This document shows positions 22,989-36,683 of a stretch of 64,000 nucleotides of DNA, one piece after another. The stretch is taken from assembly GCF_024323335.1 (NCBI RefSeq), contig NC_066580.1, positions 142,094,188-142,158,187 on the forward strand, in the 5' to 3' direction. This stretch comes from Lathyrus oleraceus. Its lineage: Eukaryota > Streptophyta > Magnoliopsida > Fabales > Fabaceae. A model generated the notes under the pieces. That model had not been told where the DNA came from. It was given only the letters and a program-made list of their open reading frames with translations, and did not search any database. Both the position numbers and the translations under genes were made by a program. Positions within the stretch are counted from its first letter, which is position 1; each line of letters starts with the position of its first letter.

Positions 22989-25900
22989 TTAGGCGAAGTA
23001 TTTCTTGACTGCATCTGAATTCACAGGACGAGTGAAATCCTCCCCATCCATAGTTGTAAGTATCAAAGCACCGCCTGAAAAGGCTCTCTTGACAACATAT
23101 GGACCTTCATAGTTTGTAGTCCACTTGCCCTTAGAATCGGGCGCGAGCGAAAGACAAGACTTTTTTTAGCACAAGGTCACCCTCTCGAAACACACGAGGC
23201 TTGACCTTATTACCAAAGGCTTTCTTCATCCTTTGCTGGTATAATTGACCATGGCACATGGCGGTCAATCTCTTTTCTTCAATTAAATTCAGCTGGTCAT
23301 AACGACTCTGAATCCATTCAGCATCAGTCAACTTGGCTTCCATCAACACTCTCATTGATGGGATCTCCACCTCTACTAGGAGTACAGCCTCCATGCCGTA
23401 AACAAGAGAAAAAGGGGTTGCCCCTGTCGAAGTGCGGACAGACGTACGATATCCATGTAAAGTAAACGGCAGTATCTCATGCCAATCTTTGTATGTAACA
23501 ACCATCTTCTGGATAATCTTCTTGATATTTTTATTAGCAACTTCAACAACCCCATTCATCTTGGGTCTATAAGGAGAAGAATTATGATGTGAAATCTTGA
23601 ACTCGCTACACAACTCTTTCATCATCTTATTGTTCAAGTTAGATTCATTATCAGTAATGATCTTATCTGGAACACCATACCGGCATATGAGTTGATTCTT
23701 GATAAATTTCACAACCACCTTCCTGGTCACGTTCGCATACGATGCCTCTTCAACCTATTTGGTGAAGTAATTAATTGCTACGAGAATAAATCTGTGACCG
23801 TTGGACGCTTTTGGCTCTATCATGCCAATCATGTCGATTCCCCACATGGAGAAGGGCCATGGTGATGAAATTACATTCAGAAGTGTCGGGGGAATATGAA
23901 TCTTATCCGCATAAATCTGACACTTATGGCATTTCTTCACATATTTGCAGCAGTCAGACTCCATTATCAGCCAATAGTAGCCTGCTCTCAACATCTTTCT
24001 AGCCATGGCATGTCCATTGGAATGAGTACCAAATGAACCCTCATGGACCTCAGTCATTAACAGGTCTACTTCGTGTCTATCCACGCATTTGAGCAAAACC
24101 ATGTCAAAATTTCTCTTATAAAGCACATCTCCATTGAGGTAGAAACTGCCTGATAATCTCCTCAAAGTCTTCCTATCTTTCACTAATGCCCCAGGCGGGT
24201 AAATCTGGCTCTGAAGGAAACACTTGATATCATAATACCATGGCTTATCATCTTGCACCTCCTCTACTGCAAATACATGAGTTGGTCTGTCCAAGCGCAT
24301 CACAGTGATATTGGGAACTTCATTCCAAAGTCTGACCACAATCATCGAAGCAAGTGTAGCGAGAGCGTCTGCCATCTGATTCTCATCTCGAGGAATATGA
24401 TGGAAGTCAACCTCAGTAAAGAACGTTGAAATCCTCCTCGCATAATCTCTATATGGGATAAGGCCAGGCTGATTCGTTTCCCATTCACCCTTAATTTGAT
24501 TAACAACGAGGGCCGAATCACCATAAACATCAAGATGTTTGATCCTAAGATCAATGCATTCTTCCAATCCCATGATACAGGCCTCATACTCAGCCATATT
24601 ATTCGTGCATTTGAAAGTTAACCTCGCTGTAAAAGGAAAATGTGTGCCATGAGGGGTAATGATCACTGCCTCAATACCATTTCCATATTGATTTATAGCG
24701 CCATCGAACACCACACTCCATCTGGAACCAGGTTTTGGCCCTTCGTCGAGCGTAGGCTCATCGAAATCTTTCATTTTGAAATACAGAATCTCCTCATCAG
24801 GGAAGTCGTATTGCACAGACTGATAATCTTAAATTGGTTTATGCGCCAAATGGTCAACCAAGATACTACCTTTAATAGCTTTTTGAGCTTGATACTCAAT
24901 ATCATACTCATATAACAACATCTGCCAATGGGAAATCCTTCCAGTTAAAGCAGGCTTCTCAAAGATATACTTGATTGGATCCATTTTGGATATCAACCAA
25001 GTCGTATGATTCAACATATACTGGCGTAAGCGCTTAGCAGCCCAAGCCAAAGCACAACATGTCTTCTCGAGCATTGAATATCGAGATTCGCAATCAGTAA
25101 ACTTCTTACTCAAGTAGTAGATAGCATATTCTTTCTTTCCTGATTCATCTTGCTGACCAAGGACACAACCCATTGAGTCTTCAAGAACTGTCAGATACAT
25201 AATCAATGGTCTTCCTTCCATAGGCGGAGACAGGATCGGAGGTTCAGATAAATACTCTTTAATGCTATCAAAAGCTTTTTGGCAATCCTCGGTCCAATCA
25301 TGAGACTGATCTTTCCTGAGGAGCTTGAATATTGGTGCACATGTGGCAGTCATGTGGGATATGAATCTGGAAATATAATTCAAGCGGCCAAGAAAACCTC
25401 GAACTTGCTTTTCAGTTTTGGTTGCAGGCATCTCTTGTATTGCTTTGACCTTTGCAGGATCAACCTCAATACCTCTCTCACTAACGATAAAGCCCAATAA
25501 CTTGCCGGAACGGACTCCAAATATACACTTGTTGGGATTCAGACGAAGCTTGTACTTTCTCAAACGCAGAAAAAGCTTTAACAAGTGCTCTATATGTTCA
25601 ACTTCCGTTCTTGACTTCGCAATCATGTCATCAACATATACCTCGATCTCCTTGTGCATCATGTCGTGAAACAAGGTAGTCATAGCTCGTTGATAAGTGG
25701 CTCCGGCGTTCTTCAAAATGAAAGGCATCACTCGATAACAAAATGTTCCCCAAGGTGTGATGAATGTTGTCTTCTCCATATCCTCGGGTGCCATCTTGAT
25801 CTGATTATATCCGGAAAATCCGTCCATAAATGAGAAGACATTGAATTTATCCGTATTATCTACCAACATATCAATATGTGGTAGAGGGAAATCATCTTTC

Positions 25901-26452
25901 GGACTAGCTTTATCCAAGTCTCTATAGTCCACACACATTCGGACTTTTCCGTCTTTCTTAGGCACAGGAACAATATTAGCCACACATTGAGGATATGTAG
26001 AAGTCACCAGAAACCCCGCATCAATTTGCTTCTGAACTTCCTCCTTGATCTTTATTGCCATATCGGGATGCGTTCTTCTGAGCTTCTGCTTCACAGGCAC
26101 ACACTCAGGTTTCAAAGGCAGGAAATGTTGCACGATATCTGTATCCAGACCAGGCATGTCTTCATACGACCAAGCGAAGACGTCAACATATTCTCGTAGC
26201 AATTCAATCAACCCCTTCTTAACAGACTCTTTTAGGAGTCCCCCAATCTTCACTTCTCGCGCACAATCTTCAGACCCCAAGTTGACTGTTTCCAGATTCT
26301 CAAGATGCGGCTGAATAATCTCCTCTTCATGCTCAAGTAGGCGGCTAATCTCGTCAGGAATCTCTTCAACATCAACTTCTTCCGCTTCAAATACCGAGAA
26401 TTCAAAGTTGGGAGATGGTGTTGGATCATTATGTTCAATGGGTTTGACTAAC
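22989..26452 (-). pseudogene. pol: pol: RT, RNase H, integrase (element 2)
   Basis: The minus-strand exon starts after the acceptor at 26453. RT motifs are CVDYRDLDK, FSFMDGFSGYNQ and YVDDMIAK. The usual PFGLKN is PFILKN. RNase H has FDGAIN, EYEACIMG, YGDSALV and MADALA. Integrase has CHKC, GIDMIG and the NGVVE glutamate, but TDNGS is altered to TDNES. In-frame stops occur near 24830 (between RT and RNase H) and 23755 (YFTK, then stop). A frameshift near 23150 precedes the C-terminal KKYFA. It is therefore inactive, though only a few mutations from open. Confidence 0.88.
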
Positions 26453-26717
26453 CTGCATAATGATTTTGGATATAAAAGAGATTTTAGAATTCAAACAAGG
26501 CAAATCATTATGCAGATGAAAAGATTGATTTTATTTTTATTTTAAGGGTTTTATGTGATCACCATTTTCATGCAAAAGCGAAAAGGGAAAATAATTGGAA
26601 AAACAAACATTTCACATGAGTTTATTGAATGAAAATATCATTGCATTTATGTGCCAACAATGTCATCACTTCTCCTTTTGGCATGGGAGAAGGGTTTTTA
26701 AACACAATGAACATTAC
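26453..26717 (-). other. Predicted 265-bp intron between protease and RT (element 2)
   Basis: The donor GTAATG begins at 26717, overlapping the protease stop (AAG-TAA). The acceptor ATTATGCAG ends at 26453. The phase is identical to that of the other elements, and the downstream exon is open from its first codon. Confidence 0.8.
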
Positions 26718-29700
26718 TTTGACTTATGGATAACTGTCAGAATATCAACAGCGACCCAATTATTGCAGATCCCTCCAGGGATAATGAAATTGCCAGAATC
26801 CTCTTCATCTTCTTCCAGAATGGCTGCAACCTCTTCATCCTGACCGGTGTGGATGAAACCACCACTCTTGAACAGCCCTTGCTTGTTGAAGACCCCAGAA
26901 GAATAGCCTATGCCAACCCAAGATTTATTGTCTTCCAACTCAATCATTTGCCCCAAACCAGCAGTTGCACCATGCTCAATGGCCAACTTTGCATCTTTAT
27001 AGGAAGCAAATGAAGGAGTTCCCTTCTTGATAGGTTCAGCAATGGATAAAGCTTGGAAGGGAGTTCCAATTTCATCCTCAGCATCTATATAGGAGAAGGA
27101 AGAAAAATGGCTAACCAGGAGAGCCTTTTCTCCCCCTACCACTACCAGCTTCTTGTTTTTCACAAACTTTAATTTCTGGTGTAGGGTGGATGTCACGGCG
27201 CCTTCCTCGTGAATCCATGGTCTGCCTAGGAGACAGCTATACGATGAGTGAATGTCCATAATCTGGAAGGTAATCTGGAAATCACTTGGTCCGATTTTGA
27301 CTGGGAGATCAACCTCGCCAATCATAGTTTTGCGAGACCCATCGAAAGCCTTCACAACTACTCCACTCTGCCTCATGGGAGGCCCCTGATATGACAACTT
27401 CGTAAGAGTGGACTTCGGCAATACATTCAATGATGACCCAGTGTCCACAAGCACATTGGACATGGCATCATCCTTGCAGCTCATAGATATGTGTAATGCC
27501 AAGTTGTGGTCTCTTCCCTCCTCGGGGAGATCAACGTCACAGAAACTTAAATTGTTACAAGCAGTGATGTTTGCAACAATACTGTCAAATTGCTCTATCG
27601 TGACGTCGTGATCTACGTACGCCACATCCAACACCTTCTGCAGAGCTTCTCGATGTGGTTCTGAATTCATCAGCAATGATAAAACAGAGATTTTGGATGG
27701 CGTTTGTAGAAGCTGGTCTACAACGGTGTACTCGCTTCTTTTGATGAGCCTCGGCATCTCATCACAATCTTCTTTCGTATTGCCACTCGGGCCAGCAGAA
27801 GCAGGAGTTCTCAATGTAGAGGAGGGTTTAACAGCAAGTGCCGGATTCGAAGCATTCACAGCATTCCCAATCGGGCTTTCAGCATAATCAGCATTGTCAT
27901 TCCTTCGAGCGTCAGCTTGTGGTTTTGGCGGGGCCGAAAAAACACGACCGTTGCGGGTCAGGCCACTAATGTCAGCAATATTAACAACAGATGAAGAGGG
28001 CAGGGGCACCTCTTTCCCATTTTCCACGGATACAGCATTGTAGCGATAGGGAACTGCCTTCTCAGAAGAGTATGGTGCAGGACTGGCTAGCTTAATGGTC
28101 AGAGTAGGAGAAACCTTCTGCTTGTTACCATCATACTTGATGACAACAGGCTCAGGTATCTGGAATACCGGAGAAATTACGTTGACCTCAACAGCATCTT
28201 CGTCAACATTTTTGTTTTGAAGGATCTCGATGACTCCCTCATCAAGCATTTCCTGGACATCCTTGCGCACCTGGCGACAACCTCTCTGATTAACAGAACA
28301 GACTCGACATCTATCGTGATCGTGTTCATAATGGCTATAATCACACAGCAAACGATGCATCTCAACCAGCGATTGTCGAATATGATTGACATATTTGACT
28401 TTGTACTTGCCAGGGCAGCCCTGGACCATATTGACGGATTTCCCATGCTCGGGCAATGGGTTCTTCTTCACATTTGGACCTACGTCCTCGAAAAATAAAA
28501 TCCCACTTATCACAAGGTCTTGTACCTTGGTCTTCAAGGGATAACAATTCTCCACGTCATGTCCGGGAGCACCGGAATGATATATGCAGTGAAGCTCAGG
28601 CTTGTACCACCACTGGGGGTTAACAGGTACATCGGGAGGGTCTCGTGGAGTGATTAACTTTATATCAATCAACGATGGATAGAGTTCAGCATAAGTCATC
28701 TGAATTGGATCAAAGGTGACCCTCTTCCTCTCATAGTTGGTGCTGGCATTATTGTTATTGTTTCGAGGCTGGTAGGCCTGTTCTTGTGGACGCTGCTGCT
28801 GTTGCTAAGATGGTTGTTGTTGATAATGCTGAGCTTCTCTGAAAACAGGTGTTATATGAGCCACCTGATGCTGGTTGTTAATGGGGCGGGTCTTCTCTTA
28901 TCATGGGAAGACACAGCGTGTGCCTCTCCCTCCTTCTTCTTTGCAAAGCTTCTATATCTCTTTGCTGAAGAGCCTTCATCTCGAGTTAAACGTCCTTCAC
29001 GGACCCCCTCTTCCAATCTCATTCCCATATTCACCATCTCGGTGAAGTCTGAGGGAGCATTGGCTATCATTTTCTCATAGTAGAATGAACTCAAGGTCTT
29101 CAAAAAGATCTTGGTCATCTCCTTCTCCTCAAGGGGTTGCACTATCTGAGCTGCCAACTCGTGCCATCTCTGGGCATATTCTTTGAAGGTCTCTTTCTCT
29201 TTCTGAGACATTGCCCTCAGTTGGTCCCTATCAGGAGCCATATCCATATTATATTTATATTGCTTGATGAAGGCCTCTCCAAGATCGTTGAAAGAGCGGA
29301 TGTTCGAACTTTCCAGACCCATGTACCACCGGAGAGCGGCGCCGGACAGACTGTCCTGGAAATAGTGGATGAGCAATTGGTCATTATCAGTTTGCGTCGA
29401 CATCTTGCGAGCATACATCACAAGATGGCTAAGAGGGAAAGTGTTTCCCTTATACTTCTCAAAGTCAGGTACTTTGAATTTAATAGGGATCTTTACGTTG
29501 GGCACAAGGCATAACTCAGCAGCACTTTTACCAAAGAGGTTTTTTCCCCTCAGAGTTTTCAGTTCCTTGCGAAGCCAAGGAATTGGTCTTTCATGTCATC
29601 CATCTTCTCATAAACATCTGGACCTTCAGATGGTTCAGAATGGTAGATGGTATCTTCAACTCTTGGTAATGTGTGCACAATGGGAGGTGGCACTGATAGG

Positions 29701-29981
29701 ACCGGGCTAGACGTTGGCAAAGAAGCAAGAGTAGGAGCGAAACCCTCTGTCATGAAATTGGCAGGCATTCCCCACGGGAACCCGACCGGCATAGACGGCG
29801 CAAAGTGGGTTGTTGCAGCAGGCACAGTAGAAGTCACGATCTCAGAAATGACCGTCCTCTGGGGAGGAGTTGCAGGTGTCGGAGAAGACTGACTCTGGGC
29901 GGCCATGAATGACTCCATTAGGGAAGTCAGTCTGGCTACCTCTTCCTTCAGCTCGCGGTTCTCTTGTTCCAAATGATCCAT
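26718..29981 (-). pseudogene. gag-pro: gag-protease (element 2)
   Basis: The minus-strand reading starts at the ATG at 29981 within HRYYTR..SSRLMDH. It has a coiled N-terminus, a frameshift near 29565, and a retrotransposon gag core (29505-28900, with FQDSLSGAALRWY and FKEYAQRWHELA). A further frameshift near 28890 and a stop near 28806 fall in the Q-rich linker. Then follow a zinc-knuckle variant HCIYHSGAPGHDVENC and a protease with intact VDTGSSLNVLPKS and LLGRPWI. The exon ends at the intron donor. It would give particle protein and maturation protease if unbroken. Confidence 0.85.
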
Positions 29982-30313
29982 CAGTCTCGATGAGTTGGCT
30001 CTGGTGTAATACCGATGAGTCAGCTTGTCTTCAAAATAAATGAAGAACACAGAGTTAGACCATAGAACGAGAAGCCCGGAGCAAAACTTGCTTATGCACA
30101 TGATGCATGCAATGCTTGTGCATATGATTTGTTTTTATTGGTCAAAGGAACTTTTAGAGTTCTATTTGCAAATTTTTGGAAATATTAAACATTCATCGCA
30201 TATGGGAATATTTCGTCAATAACATCTTAGAAATGGTTTTACATCAAAGAAGTACAGCATGAGTAGTTATATAAAAATACAAGAGAGAAGGAAAATGATC
30301 ATCCTATAGATCC
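29982..30313 (-). other. Spacer between ORF1 and gag, element 2
   Basis: No gene is seen. The HRYYTR codons directly upstream of the gag ATG are conserved with the plus-strand Ogre, and an AAG/ acceptor-like site lies near 30032. Some coding sequence upstream of the ATG may therefore be used after splicing. Confidence 0.4.
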
Positions 30314-31689
30314 CTAGAAGCGATCATCTAAAGCTCTGGACACAGGAAGATAAGATGCACGAAGCCTCTTCACCTCTTCCTCATAGGCTGCCTCCATGTC
30401 TGCCTTCTCTTTGGCGAGTCGATCGTACTTCCTCTTCCAAAACTTGGAAGACTGAGGAAGTAGAGAAGTCCATGCATCATTAGGATCAGCGATAACCTGA
30501 TGCTCGAGGAACTCTATCAAGGCATCCTTCTCCTTGATTTGCTGAAGCAACTCTTCTCGTTCATGGATCCAAGCACGCGAATGGTCTTCGTCTCTCAACT
30601 CCTCTACTCCTTGGTCAAGGAGGGTTGAAGGCCCATTCATAACCAAAGGTGTAGGTCTCAGATACTCGTAAGGCATGAGGTATTCAGCAGCTCTCCTCCT
30701 AACTCAAGAAGTATAAGTCTCCAAAGCAATACAATTCTTCGGTCCCAGCTCATTCCTTCCTTTCTTATGGATCTTGCGCCAAGCGCGGACCATCCTGTCC
30801 TTCAAGCCTTGGGGATATTTACCCTCCTGAAAGAATACACCCTCTAACAGAATGTTATTGGGTTTATCCTTTAGGGGGAACCCAAGCTGACGACGTGCCA
30901 AAATAGGGTTGTAGTTAATCCCACCACATGTACCAAGAAGAGGCACATTGGAGAATACACCACAAGAGTCGATAATCTTCACACCATCGTACACACGGTT
31001 GTACCAAAAGATATCATCATTAGTGAGAGACATAAGTCTCGTGGACCACCGTAGACATCCTTTATTCTCTTTGAAGGCGACCGTCTGCGGCAAGTGAGAA
31101 ATAAACCACTTGTACAACAGAGGCAAACAGCACACAATGGCACCCCCACCCTTTGCATTCCTCATATGCAAAGAAAAGTAAGTGTCACCCAACAGAGTAG
31201 GAACGGGATTAAGAGTAGAGAAAATCCTAATAGCCTTCACATCCACAAACTTGTCAATGTTGGGGAACAACACTAACCCATAGATGAGAAGTACAGATAT
31301 GGCCTCAAAGGCATCCTCACTCATGGCCTTCCCATACATGGTAGCTTGAGCAATGAGGAACTCAGAAGGAAGACCTTGAATTCCACCTTTGGTAGTCATA
31401 TGAGCACCAACCAGAGATTCATCTATATGCAACATATCAACGATCTCTTGAGAAGTAGGAATACTCTCTAAGCCACTGAACGGAAGCTGGTCTAGAATAG
31501 GTATACCCACGAGGTAGGCATACTCCTCAAGCGTAGGCAAAAGCTGGAAATCTGGGAACGTGGAGCAACGGTACAAGGGATCATAAAACTGCACCAATAC
31601 ACTCATCAATCCTTCGTCCACTTGAGTAGTCAGAAGAGAAAGAAGCTTCCCAAAATGAGCCTTGAAACCCAAGGGATCTAGTACATAGG
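30314..31689 (-). pseudogene. ORF1 of element 2, interrupted (DUF7745-like)
   Basis: The minus-strand reading is similar to ORF1 of the plus-strand Ogre over its length: FYDPLYRC..FPDFQLLPTLEEYA, GDTYFSLHMRN, INYNPILARRQLGFP. It ends in a charged coiled-coil tail to 30314. A stop near 30704 breaks it, and the Ogre LTR at 31690 replaces its N-terminus. The domain matches what I recall as DUF7745, common in legume retroelement ORF1 proteins. Function unknown. Confidence 0.8.
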
Positions 31690-33093
31690 TGTAACACCTC
31701 AAAATTTGCCCTCCTCTCTTGGGACTAGCTTAACATATTACATATCATTTTTAGGTCATTAGGCATTGCATATTGCATATCATGTGGTTACATTGTGCAA
31801 GTCATCCTCTCAAGTCTTGATCAGAAGATGAAGAGGTCATGGTGCAAGCTAGGGTTTCATTGGACTAATCATTGATCATCTGAGGATGTGGAGGTCCAAA
31901 TTAGGGTTTTTGTGATTCTCAAGGAGATTGGTCTTTATCTTGATTGAAATGATTCATCATCATCATCATGGTTTGTCATCATCAACTGTTGAAGCATATT
32001 CCTTGAGATTAGGGTTTTGACCACTGGTCAACCCTAATCAATTGCATTGGGCCAATCAGGGCATGGCTAGGAGATGGGGTCTACAATGTATATGGGGATC
32101 ATCCCATGGTTTTATTGAGCTAATTGAGGCTAGGGTTTCACCCTTGAGCCATTTCATCAAGGGATTGGAGCTCAGTTTGATCAATGCCTGGCCAAGTTCA
32201 TCTATCAGTTGAAGAAGTCAACTGTGGTCAATTGTGCATGATTTAATGGATTTGGAGGTGGAAGTGAGTTGGATACACTTCATTCATGTTGGAACAAGTG
32301 TTATTTGACATGTCAAAGCTCAAGAATGAAGAAAATAAAGTCAGGACAAACACTGCCAAAAATAGAAAGTGACTTGTAATGGAAGTTTCCAAAAATGGAA
32401 AGTTTTTGACCACAAAATTACATGTCCAAGGAAGCTTCAAATGAAAATTTGTTCAACATGAAAGTTGTATATCTTGGTCTCACCTTTCCAAAAAGTCCAA
32501 GAACTTGAATTTCCCATGTATGGTTGGCAAGTTATGGTCCATTCAATTTCAAAAATGACCCATAATCAGAGGGGCATAACTTCCACATGGAGTGTCCAAA
32601 TTGAGTGATCTTTTTATGTGCAAACTCCATTTGACATGTACTTTCATGGTGCATAGTTGGAATTCATCAAAAATGGTCAATGCAAAAAGTCAATTTTCAA
32701 GTGTACAATTAAAAATCCAAGGGCAAAATGGTCCAAGTGGAGAAATAATGAGAATTTTTGCATGGGGATTTTTGCAACACCTCACAAATGCAAATTAGAA
32801 ATGGTTTGAATGGTCACAAGTGCCCAAGGTTCAATATTTGACCAAGTCATTTTTGAATTGCATTTGAAATTGCACAAAGTGGCATAGCATAGTGAAAATG
32901 AAAATTACAATGCCAATGGATGTGGGACCAATGCCAACTCATCACAAATGGCATTTTGAGAGTGTGTGAGCTGTCATACAGCTGTCACAGGGCCTATGTG
33001 AAATGTCCATTTTGCCCTTGCTTAGTAAAATGCATTAAGCTAATCCATTTCATTTTGGTTAATTGGATGATTAAGAGTGTGATTAAGTGGAGG

Positions 33094-33100
33094 TATATAT
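33094..33100 (+). promoter_or_regulatory. TATA-like box of the Ogre LTR (copy at 46882-46888)
   Basis: TATATAT lies within GGAGGTATATATCAC, 1.4 kb from the LTR start and in line with the TATA box of the minus-strand LTR. It would start the genomic RNA near 33125. Motif evidence only. Confidence 0.45.
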
Positions 33101-34309
33101 CACTAATCATAACTAACTCTTGATCAGAATCACAAATCTCAAGAATCCAACAGTTTTTCCCTCCATTTTTCTCCAAAGCTCAAGAACATTCATCAAGCAT
33201 TTTGGATCCAAACTCTTCCAATTCTTCACCAATTCACGAATTTCTTTTTGCTTCCTCCTCCAATCATCTTCCTCATGGACTGTTTTGAGGAATTGTTGCC
33301 AAAATCCTCACGAATCTCCACTGTTCCTCTTTGACTTAACAATGGCAAATGGAAATTTCTTGCACTAGGAGCAACATTGGATCAAGCTAGCTGTTGCATT
33401 CTCCTTTCTGAAGCTTCTTCTTCACCTGTTTTGAAGAAACAACTCCAATCACACGCGAATTCGACACTGCCTTCAAATTAAGGTAAATTTTCGAATCTCA
33501 TGATTTGGTGAATTATCATATGCGTTGTGTAGATCGTTCATCATAGGTTAACGTGAAACTTGTGGTTTGCAAAATGATTGAGTGAGGTGAGAGAAATCTC
33601 GATTGAAAGCTTTGAATGCAAAACCTAATTTGATCGATCCATGAGATGTAGTTAGAATTAGGATGAATGGATCACATATTTGGAATCCTCTTGCTTAGAC
33701 CTTTCCAATGACTATACGCATGTTAATTTTTGTTGAGATTCATTGTTCATGTGTTCTTGAGATTGCTGGAAATTTTCTGGAAAAAAAGTGATGAACAAGC
33801 CGTGTTTGATCTTTCATTCTCGCGTGCCAATTTGAATTTGTGTTTCCCTCCAGCCCTAGCCAATCAGCGCGCGCCAAGGCTTCTTTTCAAAACTACGTCG
33901 TTTTGGCGTACTGCTTTAATATTACAACTTTGCCATTGTTCTATTTAATTATTATATTATTTCAATTTCTTTTGCAATTTCTTTTCATTTTGATGCTTGA
34001 TTTTGTAAAATTGATAAATCACTCAAAACTCATCCAAATTTTGTGAAATTTTTTGTGCCATGCTCATAAGAATGTGTAGAATTTTATGATGATTTTTGTG
34101 AAATTTTTGCACGTGTGGAAATTTAATTGGCCTATTGATTTTGTTCATGTGTACATTTTTACATGTTTCACCATATCCTTCATGAAATGCTCATACTTCT
34201 AAAGAAATGGATGAAAATATTTGTGCTCATTCTGGACATGTTGATGGTGATTTCCATGTAAAGTTTATGATTTTTGGATACCTGGTGATTGAGATATGAT
34301 TTTTTGAAT

Positions 34310-34338
34310 CTAGGTGTGACAATTTGTGTCACACCTAG
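34310..34338. repeat. Perfect 12-bp inverted repeat in the Ogre LTR
   Basis: CTAGGTGTGACA and TGTCACACCTAG are separated by five bases. Present unchanged at 48098-48126. It lies downstream of the TATA-like box, so it may fold in the transcript. Confidence 0.85.
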
Positions 34339-36665
34339 CTAGGTCAACTTCATGAATTTATTTGCATGGCCTAGGATTGTTTGATTGAGTTGAAATTTTG
34401 CATGGATGATCATGGATGTGTTGAGATAACATGTGAATTTTTCTGGATTTTTCTATGTCATTTTCAAATTGATTGATAATTTTCTTCTCTGTTGGTTCAT
34501 TTTGCAACATTGTGTGACACATGTTTGTATATTGTTTGTGAAATTCTCATATGGTTTTGGATGAATGTGAAATTTGGTATGCTGATTGTAGACACATTGT
34601 AGGACATCATGCTTTTGGTCCCATTCATTTCTTAATTGTTCTCACTGTTTTATGAATTTTTGAAGTGAATGCTTATGTTGATGCTATGAATTGGCTTGAA
34701 TAATTGTGTCTGGATTTCATGATTTTCATTGACCTAGTTCCTTTTGTCCAATTGAGCTGAAAATTGACATGCTACTTGTTGATTGTGTCCTGTTTAGGTG
34801 TGAATTATTTGAGGATTTTTGGAATTCATTTGGTATGCTTTTGAGTGAAATAGTTCTGTTTGGTCAATTGGTGTTGCAAATTACATGATTGATGTTAAAT
34901 TGTGCATGAAATGAATATGGTGAATGGTATGAGTATGGGACCAATTGAATTTGCTTTTGATTTGTTTTAATTTGATTTTGGTTGAATATTACTTGCTGTT
35001 TAGATTTTTTTGTCACCTTTGGACCCTAGGCTTGGCCTAGTGGTCTAGTTTCTCACATTTGGTTTGGATTTTCAGGTTAAAAGTGCAAAAGGCTTAAGAA
35101 GGAAATTGAAAAGTGAAAATTGAATTTGGTTGATATTGTCTACTAACATGACTTTGTGTTGTAGGTTGTGATGCTTGAGCTTGGGCTTATAGCTTGCACT
35201 TGTGTGCATTAACTTGTGTTGCCTGTGCAGTTTAACTGATTAACATTTGCTGTTTACTGTTGGTTTGTCTGAGTACTGATGATACTTGATTGATTTCAGG
35301 TACATTTAGTCGCTTACAGTTCTTTAAGAACTTGCTTGCTGCTGCTTGGTTTTTAAACCACTTGAGGTAGGACTTCTATTCTTCATGTAGTCTGGAAGAC
35401 CTGGCCTGTTACTTGGCCAGGCAACTGTCTGAAGTCCTCCTTAAGAGGCGATGTTTGTGATTGTTTAATATTGTGCCCAAGCAGGTAAAGTCCTTGATAA
35501 AGGCAATTGGTGGAAGCCAAGGGATATGCAATCTATCCCCCACTATTCTGTGAGTCGTCCTTCTGCTCACACGACTGTGTGTTGATGCATTGGGCCACAA
35601 ACCCAAGATCTTGTGCTATTGCACAATCGAGTCAGAGTCTTTGAGCGTAGAAGGGTCCCTCCATTCTGGACCCACACTCCTTTGTCTGAAGCTCTCCCTG
35701 GTCAGGGATAAGAGTTGTGAAGTCTAATCTTCACTCATCTTTCATCTGCTTCACCTTAGCCCCGCAATGGCAAGGTTAAGAGCGAGCAGTACCCATGTAC
35801 AGATGACTTGCTTCGGCAGTCAAACCCATTGTTTGAGCCCACTTGACTGGTTATAGTGTGTGCTTTGTGAATATTTGTTTGCTTGAATGCTTGTATGCTT
35901 GCTTTCTTCCTGGATAGGATTAGATTGCAGTTGTGCAAGTAGGTAGAAACCGCAACGTAGGGTAATGATGCATGACAACACTAGGCTCGAGTCCAGCTCC
36001 CTGGTAGTGTGTCTTCCCTTGGTTTTTGGCTAGATTTTCTTTCCCTTTCAGGGGAACTACATCGCCCTGATCCTTGTTCCACACGAGGTATGTAGGCAGG
36101 AGGTCGTGCGAGACCTCTCCGGGCACTTTTTTTTCCTTTCTTGTGTGTGTTGTTGGACAAGTGCTAGGCTCGAGTCCCTGACTCCTTAGCATGTTGTTGT
36201 TTGTTTGTGCTTGTTTGGTTCGGGCGCTGACGTAATGCCATTGAGTGGTTGTCGGGTCCCACGTTTGCCATCTGTTTGTGTGTTTTGTGTGGTTTGGCGT
36301 GCGTAAGCCGAACTACAGTAGCTCTGATTCTCGTTCCAGACGAGATATGTAGGCATAGGATGCGATGTCCTATCGAGCTCCCTTCTCTTAACCCCACCTG
36401 CGATCCCTGTGTGTGTGTGATGTTTTAGCAACCTTTTCTTTTCTTAGAGCGTGGATCCCGTCGAGCACGACGGACGTGAGGGGTGCTAATACCTTCCCCT
36501 TGCGTAACCGACTCCCTTACCCTTTCTCTTTGGTCGCAAGACCATTTCCTTTCCAGGTTTCTCTGAGCGTTTCCTTTCCCTATCTTGGGATAAATAACGC
36601 GCAGTGGCGGCTCTGTGTTGTGTTTTTGTTTCAGCCCGCCGGTTGTTTTTCGCGGATGCGACAGC

Positions 36666-36683
36666 TGGCGACTCTGCTGGGGA
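36666..36683 (+). other. Primer binding site, tRNA-Arg type (copy A)
   Basis: TGGCGACTCTGCTGGGGA starts two bases after the LTR end. As recalled, it matches the complement of the 3' end of plant tRNA-Arg with one mismatch, the primer reported for Ogre. Confidence 0.88.

Larger units (their letters stand above)
15390..31689 (-). mobile_element. Element 2: degenerate Ogre-like retrotransposon, truncated by insertion
   Basis: The minus-strand order is ORF1 (broken off at 31689), gag, protease, intron, RT, RNase H, integrase, hairpin array, repeat-rich 3' UTR, PPT and LTR. It is better preserved than element 1 but has stops in ORF1, between gag and protease, after RNase H and in integrase, plus frameshifts. 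The plus-strand Ogre inserted in its ORF1 separates it from its N-terminal ORF1, PBS and 5' LTR, which are not in the window. Confidence 0.85.
31690..36663 (+). repeat. 5' LTR of Ogre copy A
   Basis: 4974 bp from TGTAACACCTCAAAATTT to GCGGATGCGACA, with TG..CA ends and the PBS two bases further on. Contains a TATA-like box about 1.4 kb in, a 12-bp perfect inverted repeat, and many short ORFs with no recognisable product. The identical LTR is at 45478-50451. Confidence 0.93.
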
